A stretch of 64,000 bases of DNA from positions 62,001 to 126,000 of the forward strand of contig JAIVFJ010000074.1 in assembly GCA_025765615.1 (NCBI GenBank), given 5' to 3'. Positions within the stretch are counted from its first letter, which is position 1. The number at the start of each line of letters is the position of its first letter. A model generated the notes under the pieces. That model searched no databases. It was not told the origin of the DNA and was given only the letters and a program-made list of their open reading frames with translations. The stretch comes from Zopfochytrium polystomum. Lineage: Eukaryota; Chytridiomycota; Chytridiomycetes; Chytridiales; Chytridiaceae. Both the position numbers and the translations under genes were made by a program. Shown piece by piece: positions 57,009 to 64,000 of the stretch.

Positions 57009-58738
57009 CAAGAAACCTTCTGTGTCGGCTGAACACAAGTTGCAAACAAACTTTCTCCCTCCGTCAATAAACTGATAGTAGGGATTAACGTACGACTTGC
57101 AGCGACGACAGCGCACGGGGCCAGATTCACCGAAGTCGACGACATCCAGAGGTCGCTGAATTTGTGGGTGTCAAAACAAAAAAAATAAAAATAAAAATAA
57201 ACAAATCGTTCGACCGTACTTCTGTCACAGCAAGATCGGCAAAGGGCTGGATGACAGCGCCCAAGGGAAGCATAGAGCTTGTCAGCAGCTCGTCCGTGCA
57301 TGGGATTTGGTAAGTCGTCAGCCGCATGAATCTTGGGTTACAGTTTCCCTCGTCCACTGCCGAGAAACGCGAGGATGCAAGCGGGGGCATTTCACGCGAA
57401 AATGTGCTGAAAAAGTTCGTTTCGTGCATCAGCTGATCCTTCTCTTGAACGAGAAGCGGGCTTGGAATCTGATTTGGATCGATGCGGGAGCGCGGGGCCG
57501 CCGGTTTTCCAAACTGCTGGCCATTTGGAGCTCCCGGGTTTCCATATTGAGCAGTGGGAGCTCTCTGATACTGGTGATCGTTTGGAATACCGTATCCCTG
57601 CTGCTGCATTTGCGGGTTGAAAGTCGGCGGTTGAGGTCCAGCGCCCGACGGCATTGGTTGAGGCGCTCCGGGCATGGGTGGCATGAATCCAGGTTGTGGA
57701 GTTGAACCTCGCGATGTTTGGGGTGCGGGCGGTTGACCGAATCTTGCACCTTGGTTTCCGTAAGCGGGATCGCTCGAGTGACTCGGTTGACCAGGCACGG
57801 GGGGCGCGACGCCATACTGTGCAGGCTGCTGGAGGCTGGGATCAGTCGCGTAAACTCGTTTGGCCCTCTGTGTTGTGGACGGCGCAGGTGGACGATAGGC
57901 TCCGTTGATTCCCATCTGACTAAATTGCTGCTGCACTTCATTCAGCGAGCCGCTCGGTTGTGGCGCTCCTCCAGTCGGAAGGCCAGCCGGAGCGGAATTC
58001 GTCCCTGGTACGAACGCGTTCGGGTTCGCGAGCGGAGATGGCAAACCGCCACCTGGAGTTTGAGGACGGCCGGTTGGGCCAGGGCCAGCAATGGGGCTGG
58101 GTCCGAGAGGGCGAGCTCCAGAGGCATTTGAGGCAGGCAGGCCCTGCTGTGGATGAGATCCGGCGACGGGGCCGCCGGGATGCGGTCGGATCGCAGACGG
58201 TGGAGCTTGTTTATTCCAAAAGTGTGAGACGAGCGTGGTTTCAGTGTCCTTTCTGTGGGTGTTCTGTTCTGGGAGGCGCACACTCACCTCCAGGTGGGGG
58301 ACGGGCGCCAGAGGGAAGGCCAGGCTGCGCAGGCTGACCAGGCACGAAACCGGATTGCACGTGCTGCAGAGGAGGCTGGTTCGCCGGGCGAGCCATCGAA
58401 GCTGTAGCAGGCCCCGCGAATTGGGGGGGCGGTGGTCGCGAAGCAATCGGCCCACCGACGTAAGGAGGTTGTTGTTGTTGCTGTTGCTGTTGTTGCTGTT
58501 GCAGGTGCGGCGCGCCGGTCTGCATCGGGGGACCTCGTAGGCCAACGCCGACAGCTCCGCCCCCTATACCACCGGGTCCTCCACCAGGTGCAACTGCTGC
58601 TGCAGCCCCGTGGAATGCCTGCGGCGACGGCGGTGGGCGATGGGCCGGCAGCCGGAAGCCGCCGCCGACGCTGCCGGGGCCAGCAGGCTGTTGCTGTTGC
58701 TGCTGCTGCTGTTGGTGCTGGTGCTGGATCGACGCCAT
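54333..58738 (-). CDS. SEC24: SEC24, COPII cargo-adaptor coat subunit
   Basis: Sec24 forms the inner COPII coat with Sec23 and selects cargo for ER export. Fourteen minus-strand exons: 58738-58288, 58205-57220, 57155-57017, 56930-56626, 56549-56452, 56387-56282, 56231-55853, 55796-55512, 55458-55340, 55260-55063, 55015-54925, 54846-54743, 54640-54432 and 54360-54333; exactly 1166 codons. The N-terminus is Gln/Pro/Gly-rich (two poly-Q runs). The zinc finger is CRRCKSYVNPYYQF...FVCNLC; the trunk contains PPSFVFAIDVSYTSMQSG and GIITFDKAIHFYN; then the beta-sandwich, helical part (SQAATTLLKTVREQL) and gelsolin-like domain (GIQMYCWIGRGVLPEVL). It ends MNYVDYLCFVHRNIQVELTS. No frame break in 3.5 kb of coding sequence. 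Introns 3 and 12 contain homopolymer runs of 30 or more. Confidence 0.95.
54649..54685. repeat. Poly-T run in SEC24 intron 12
   Basis: About 34 T on the plus strand, so poly-A on the SEC24 sense strand, ending about 10 bases before the acceptor (CTACCAG). An A run at the place of a polypyrimidine tract is unusual. Confidence 0.9.
56967..57004. repeat. Poly-A run in SEC24 intron 3
   Basis: About 37 A on the plus strand, poly-T on the sense strand. Confidence 0.9.
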
Positions 58739-58808
58739 TGGCGGGCGCCGTGTCGTGTGGTTTTCCTTTTCTGGGGGAGAGGGTCTGAACCAACCACTGA
58801 CAGTTTGG

Positions 58809-58812
<4 letters not shown>

Positions 58813-58855
<43 letters not shown>

Positions 58856-58856
58856 C
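58813..58856. repeat. Poly-T run upstream of SEC24
   Basis: About 40 T between the SEC24 start (58738) and the RAE1 stop (58958), followed by A-rich repeats at 58910-58935. Only 219 bp separate the two genes. Confidence 0.9.
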
Positions 58857-58957
58857 TCTCCGTCTCTCGTCTTGAATGAACGACTTTCCACCTTCCGCTC
58901 CCAGATACTGAAAAAAAAAAAGAAAAAAAAAAAGAAGGCAACAACGCAACGTATCCC

Positions 58958-60332
58958 TTATCTCCGCCCTGTCCTTGGTTTCGACTTGATGTCCTCGTCC
59001 TTGACCGCGTGCAAATATATCTGGTTTTGCATTCCCTGCTTGTAGTGTTCGTGGCCCTTTGACCAATCATACGAAGCGGCGTAGGCAAAGATCGTGCCCG
59101 TTCGGTTGAAAGCTGTTGCTGCAATGCTCGTTCCCACAGATGGGAACATCTTCAGCCGCGACCGAGAGTCCTTGTCCCAAAAGTGGAAAGAGCCGTCCGA
59201 ACCCGCCGTCGAAAAGGTACCGTAAATCGGGTGGAATGAAATGTCGTTCACAGAGTAAACGTTCTTGTCGTCTCGATGGCACTTGAACGAAAAGTTGTTT
59301 TGAGAGTCCTTCTCCTCAACATATTGGATCCCGACACGTCCCTCAATTGATCCGATCGCGAATCCCGTTGACGATGGGAAACAGGAGACCACTCGTGTCT
59401 GCCACTTCAACGGAGACATTATTTGCTGAAATGGCCGTCAGTACGCGTGAAAGTGCTACAGGTGATTGAGGCTGCAACTAACCCTGAATGGCGTTCCCGG
59501 GTTCGCAAGGTTATAAATCATAATATGCCGCTCCGCAGTTCCAACGACCAGAAGTGGCCCTGAGACATCCATCGTGTAGCAACGTTCGGGCAGCGGAACC
59601 GTCGCAACTGCTGTAGGGGAGCGAAGGTCCCAGTACTTTGCCACATCAGACCATGAACAAGCAAAAAAAAAAAAAAAAAAAAAACCCCAAAATGAACTCA
59701 CTCTCAACGTCTTGTCCCAACTTCCAGTGACGACCATTGATGCAGCGCCTCCAACATTCTCCACGAATCTGACCGTCTTGATGACATTATCGTGTGCAGC
59801 GATCTGACTTGTCTGCCCAGTGTTCAGGTCCATCATTCGACCTGCTTTGTCCGCTCCAACCGACACCACTTTCGTTCCATCCTGCAAGATTAGAGTTGTC
59901 CATGAGCGAGAGGTACTAGGGCAACAGCTGCGTAAACAACGCGAAAGGCTCAGACCTTGCTCCAAGCGCAAGCCAGCGCAGGGCCTTGATGCTGGATAGA
60001 TGCTTTCGGCACCGTGTTTCCGTTGGGCTGCACTTCCCAGATCCTCGTCTGCTCTCGATGGGCGATGAAAAATGCCACATTAGCGCGCCTCCAGATTCGT
60101 ACGACAAGACCAAAGGATTGAGCGGATACGCCCGCCTTCCAATCTACCTGGTTGTCCCAGCTGGATGATGCAAGGAAGTCTGCAGCCGGGCTGAATTTGA
60201 CATCCGACACACCGTCTCCAGGAGGATTGGTTACCTAGTACGACATCAGAAAGAGCGCACGCGAGAAAACCTTCGATCGTGGGAATGCTATCCTCAGATA
60301 CTGACTGCGACATCTTTCGGTTGGGTCTGCAT
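58958..60332 (-). CDS. RAE1: RAE1/Gle2 mRNA-export WD40 protein
   Basis: A nuclear-pore-associated beta-propeller that binds the Nup98 GLEBS motif and takes part in mRNA export and spindle assembly. Exons are 60332-60306, 60234-60148, 60048-59956, 59881-59702, 59635-59483 and 59425-58958; exactly 336 codons. The sequence follows the family: KDVAVTNPPGDGVSDVKFSP, ASSSWDNQ, TRIWEVQPNGNTVPKA, VSVGADKAGRMMDL, VVTGSWDKTLR-YWDLRSP, LPERCYTMDV, TAERHIMIYNL, SPLKWQTRVVSCF, GFAIGSIEGRV, FKCHRD, VNDISFHPIYGTFSTAGSDGSFHFWDKD and FAYAASYDWSKGHE. The first exon is nine codons; its donor is GTCAGT, chosen because it joins KDVA to VTNPP as in homologues. Intron 4 holds a 20-base homopolymer. Confidence 0.95.
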
Positions 60333-60425
60333 TCTGGCGCAGTCGTGCGTTTCTCTTGCAAAAATATTTGTTTTATCGATTTTTTATCTTTTTCATTCAC
60401 AGCGGTTGCCCCAACTCCGCGAAAC

Positions 60426-61749
60426 TCAGGTCGATGCAGCCGTTGCCGCAGCAGGCTCCGCGCTCGAGGGTTCCTGGCCACTCGAAGCGCCGGCGGCACT
60501 CTGCATCCTCATATCAAGAGCCCGCAGAGCTATCGCCCGTCTCCGCTCCGCGTCAGCAACATCACTGCCAGGAAGAGGCTTGGGGTTCGCCAACGCGGTA
60601 TCAGAAGAGTTGCTGTGAGTCGGCAATGCTGCCGTAAGAGGGGGGCAGAGCTTCAAGGAAACAAGCAGGTTGAAAGTGGAGTTGGATACAGGTACGATAA
60701 AGCGACTGGAAAGATAAGATGATTTGAGGTCAAATTCTACACGTCGGGCGCGAGCACAGAGCACATAAGCTTACTGAAGGGACTCTGGGAAAAAGCTCGC
60801 GAATGAAAATGATTCGCTACGATCTCCGTGGATACCATCTTGAACTTTGTAAAACCGAATGTAAATCCAAGCCGTCACAGTTCCGAACAGGGCCAGAAGG
60901 AAGGTCGTGTTTATGACTTGAAAAACGAAGAGCACGAAGAGGAAAGCCAGCAGTAATGATGGCAGACGCTAGGATATTAGGAGATTAGAGCCGACATTAC
61001 GGAGATGAAAGCCAACAACCTTTACTCTGATCGATACCACTTTGAACAGACTAAGAGTATGTTCAGGGACAGCTTGTTTGAATGCAACCAAGAAACCGCA
61101 GAGAATTGCGACAAGGCCATGGACTTCAGTGCTCGTGCTATGAACGAGTCTGGTGAGGACAATCCAGATCAAGAAAAAGGTGGAGAATTACATGAGGCGG
61201 GGATTCGCCCAAATCGCGTACTCCACAAACACCATCAGTGTGGCTTGAAAGACAGAGGCGATGGTAACGATTCCCACGAATCTCACAAACTCGCTGTACA
61301 GATTAGCATCAAATTGAGGCGATAGATTCCGATGGCGATACCTGGATCCCCATATTTGCTCGAAGTACTTTGCAGCGAACAAAAAGGATGCACCGTTCGC
61401 AATGAGCTGGGGGCGTTCGTGGGGGGGGAGGGGAAAGAAAAAGGAAGTCGGGTTTACGAGTGCTGCTGAATAGGAGATCTTGGGGCGGGCCTATGTATCT
61501 CACAGCAATTAGGTTGGACTCGAAAAAGCCAGCCGTCACGAAAGTCCAGACATGGAATGCTTTTGACGGAACGACCGAGAGCAGCGGAGTGCGATCCCAG
61601 CCATAGCCGGCGAGCCCGACAAGCACGTTAACCAAGTAGAGCGAAACGACTGTCAAGATCAGTGACCTCGTGGCCGGAGGTACGTTGCGCACTGCCGACG
61701 AGAGATTCTGGGAAGGGGGGAAGTCAGTCAAAGCAAGATCTGGATGCAT
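60426..61749 (-). CDS. TMEM115: TMEM115-family Golgi rhomboid-like protein
   Basis: A rhomboid-related, proteolytically inactive membrane protein (DUF1751) that acts in Golgi-to-ER retrograde transport. Exons are 61749-61504, 61406-61342, 61293-61192, 61137-61020, 60968-60775 and 60705-60426; exactly 335 codons. Family signatures are FHVWTFVTAGFFESN, AAKYFEQIWGS, VHGLVAILCGFLVAFKQAVPEH, TAWIYIRFYKVQDG, HGDRSESFSFASFFPESL and the soluble C-terminal GSDVADAERRRAIALRALDMRM, which closely parallels GTDPQDAERRRQLALKAL in animals. About six membrane helices are visible. The frame is open a few codons upstream but without an earlier ATG. No catalytic Ser/His of active rhomboids was seen. A (GA)n tract, CT on its sense strand, lies 210-320 bp upstream. 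Confidence 0.9.
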
Positions 61750-62517
61750 TCGGTAATGCGATGGGGATGATCCCACTCTGTCGTCTCTGATCTAACCCAC
61801 GCTCCTTCATTCTCGCCCTATTGTGTGTGTGGGTGTGTGTGGGTGCATCGCGCGGCGCGAGCGTCTCGCTGCCATGTACCATTGTGATTCTGAAGGACCC
61901 CTTTTTTTGTTGTTTTCTTTGAGCAGGATTGAAGCGAGAGCAAGGTCCTACCAAGGGACAGGGAAAGAGACCGAGAGAGAGAGGGAGAGCGAGAGAGAGA
62001 GAGAGTGTGTGTGTGTGTGTGTGTGGAGAGAGAGAGGGGGAGACTGAGAGAGAGAGAGAGAGCGATCCCAGTGCAGCTCACTGACGAGGAAAATCTGAGA
62101 GGGCTCACCCCTCCTGTGACTGTTTACAATCAGCACAACCGGCCATCAACAAGACCCAGCGGTCAGTAGTACGCACGCAGCAGCCGGCGATAGCAGCAGC
62201 AGGGAACGGCAGCAGGAGCAGTAGTAGCAGGAGCAGCACGCATCGTGCGCATCGTACGCATCGTACGCACGCACCGAGCTGCAAGCAAGCAAGCAAGCCG
62301 GCAGAGAGAAAATCTTTGAGTCCACCACCCGCTTCCCCCAGCTTCCGCTCACACACACACAAACACACCCAACAAACACAAGGCTCCCTCACCTGGACTC
62401 CCTCAATCCTTCCCGGCCCTACCACCAAACCATCCAACCATCGGCCATCGCAAATAGCCCACAGCTCACTCACACTCATCGCCTTTGTCAGTGCTTCTTC
62501 CCTGCCCCCGCTGGCAA
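61750..62517. promoter_or_regulatory. Divergent promoter region TMEM115 / CYC8 with microsatellites
   Basis: About 770 bp between outward-facing starts. It contains (GT)n at 61821-61842, (GA)n and (GT)n at 61964-62070, CAGCAG/CATCGTACG words at 62190-62265, a short (GCAA)n run at 62282-62296 and CA-rich sequence at 62340-62375. Confidence 0.6.
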
Positions 62518-64000
62518 ATGCTGGCGCCCGTCCCATCGTCTTCTTCCGCAGCAGCCGCAGCCGCAGCCGCCACTCCCCCTCCTGTTGTTTCTGCCGGCGG
62601 ACCGCCGCCGCCCCACCATTTTTCTGGCCCACAACCCTCGGCGTCTGCCGCCGGTGGTGGCCACATCGCGTCCTCGGCGTCTCACCTCTCCTCCTCCTCC
62701 TCCTCCGCGTTGGTTGCATCAGGTCATCCGCCGTCCGGTATCCATCAGCCGCCGCCGCCATCGCAGCAGCAGCAGCAGCAGCAGTCCATGGCCTCCAACT
62801 CCGCATCCGCACTTGGACCGTCGAACGGCTCATCCTTCATGTCCAAGTCGCCTCCCAACCCTGCCGGCGTTTCTTCCCTTGGCGTGGGAGCGGCGGCTGG
62901 TCCACCCGCGAACCCAAACAGCAGCAACAACCTCAACAGCTCCACCGGCGCAACCCAGTCCTTCCAGCCATCGCCACTGGCTGCGCGAAATGAAGAAATC
63001 TGGTTTCACATCGGTAAGCAACTCTGGCGGCTCCCTCGGGCCCAATCACTCTTCTCCTCCTTTCTCCTCAGTTTACCTGATCCCACGGTTTCGTCCTCCA
63101 GGCAACCTCGCAGAAGCTATGAATGAACCGGAAAAGGCCCTGGCAGCCTATGAATCCGCACTTCGACAAAACCCAAACTCCGTAGCCGCTCTTGCTCAAA
63201 TCGGCTCTCTGTACCGGTCGAAAGATCAATGTCGGCGTGCAATTGAATTCTTCGAGCGCGCTTTGGCGCTAGATCCCTCAAACGGCGAAATATGGGGAGC
63301 CTTGGGACATTGTTGCCTCAGAATTGATGAGCTGGAGAGTGCGTTCAACGCGTATCAGCAGGCGCTTAACTACCTCCCAAACCCAAAGGTAAAGTAGTTC
63401 AAGCGCGCGCCTGCAGTGCCCTGTCTGACAAATGTCTTAATCAGGAGCCAAAGCTTTGGTACGGTATCGGGATCTTGTATGACAAATTCGGATCGCTGGA
63501 AGAAGCCGAGGAGGCTTTTACTGTCGTTATGCAAATGGATCCAAACTTCGATAAAGCGAACGAAATCTACTTCCGACTCGGAATAATATATAAACAGCAG
63601 GGAAAATACACGCTCAGCTTGGACTGCTTCAGATACATACTGAGCTGCCCGCCGAGTCCGCTCACAGAAATGGACGTTTGGCTTCAAATGGGTCAAGTTT
63701 ACGAGCAGCAACGAGAGGTAAATATCTCACCATTTTGGGTCATTCCCGTGCGAGTCTGACATATTTGGTAGTTTAATCTTGCACGAGAAGCCTACGAACG
63801 AATTTTGCACGAAAACCCAAACCACGCGAAAGTTCTCCAACAACTTGGATGGCTTTATCAGCAGCAACATCCGGGGCACAACCCAGACTTGGCGATCGCG
63901 TATTTGACACATTCCTTGGAGATAGATAAGAGCGACGCGCAGACTCACTATTTTCTCGGTCGTTGCTACATGGCGCAGCAGAAGTATTCGAAGGCATACG
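62518..64000 (+). CDS. CYC8: CYC8/SSN6-like TPR corepressor, 3' part beyond window
   Basis: Homologue of the TPR subunit of the Cyc8-Tup1 corepressor, related to the TPR part of UTX/KDM6A. Exons are 62518-63013, 63102-63388, 63445-63717 and 63772 onward. An N-terminus of Ala/Ser/Pro and a poly-Gln run (62766-62783) of about 150 aa precedes LAARNEEIWFHIGNLAEAM, then tandem TPRs: KALAAYESALRQNPNSVAALAQIGSLYR, RAIEFFERALALDPSNGEIWGALGHC, AFNAYQQALNYLP, LWYGIGILYDKFGSLEEAEEAF, IYFRLGIIYKQQGKYTLSLDCFRYIL, REAYERILHENPNHAKVLQQLGWLY and SLEIDKSDAQTHYFLGRCYM. This order and spacing are diagnostic for Ssn6. All intron phases agree. The gene continues past 64000. Confidence 0.9.

Overview
Eukaryotic nuclear DNA. 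Genes are packed closely on both strands and split by short GT-AG introns (about 38-120 bp, with one near 485 bp). Poly-T/poly-A runs and CT microsatellites are frequent, and coding regions are GC-rich. The gene set (a Cyc8/Ssn6-type TPR protein, NOP56, UTP15, Sec24, Sfr1/Mei5, a WNK kinase and the ciliary GTPase ARL13) best fits a flagellated early-diverging fungus (chytrid-like) or a close relative. That placement is inference from gene content; no rRNA or other marker is present to confirm it.

Layout. 1-2.2 kb: intergenic, holding one copy of a dispersed repeat and a complete 282-bp hAT-like MITE. 2.2-5.7 kb: NOP56 and RPL3, head to tail, both with an intron directly after the ATG and both with single-base frame breaks. 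6-10.2 kb (minus): 3-ketodihydrosphingosine reductase, then an unrecognised coiled-coil/low-complexity protein. 10.7-23 kb (plus): ARL13, a large mitochondrial-type PPR protein, a tandem PH-domain protein and a WNK kinase. 24.4-25.7 kb (minus): YIPF6. 27.4-29.3 kb (plus): a 2-oxoglutarate/Fe(II) dioxygenase. 29.4-31.7 kb (minus): a cytochrome-b5-domain protein and SmD1. 31.9-34.1 kb (plus): Sfr1-like protein. 34.3-34.8 kb (minus): mitochondrial uL23. 35.9-42.5 kb (plus): UTP15, a SAAL1-like protein and a monoamine-oxidase-like flavoprotein. 42.5-53.2 kb: a gene-poor, CpG-poor island with tRNA genes, tRNA relics, the second repeat copy and a decayed ORF. 54.3-61.8 kb (minus): SEC24, RAE1, TMEM115. 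62.5-64 kb (plus): CYC8/SSN6, cut by the window end.

Themes. Nucleolar and ribosome factors (NOP56, RPL3, UTP15, uL23m), early secretory or Golgi membrane factors (SEC24, YIPF6, TMEM115, KDSR) and signalling (WNK, PH, ARL13) are interspersed with no operon-like logic. CT-rich tracts lie on the sense strand upstream of at least four start codons. Single-base frame breaks are common in some genes (NOP56, RPL3, the coiled-coil gene) and absent from others of equal or greater length (PPR, SEC24, RAE1, SFR1), so they deserve a check against reads before being called either biology or assembly error.
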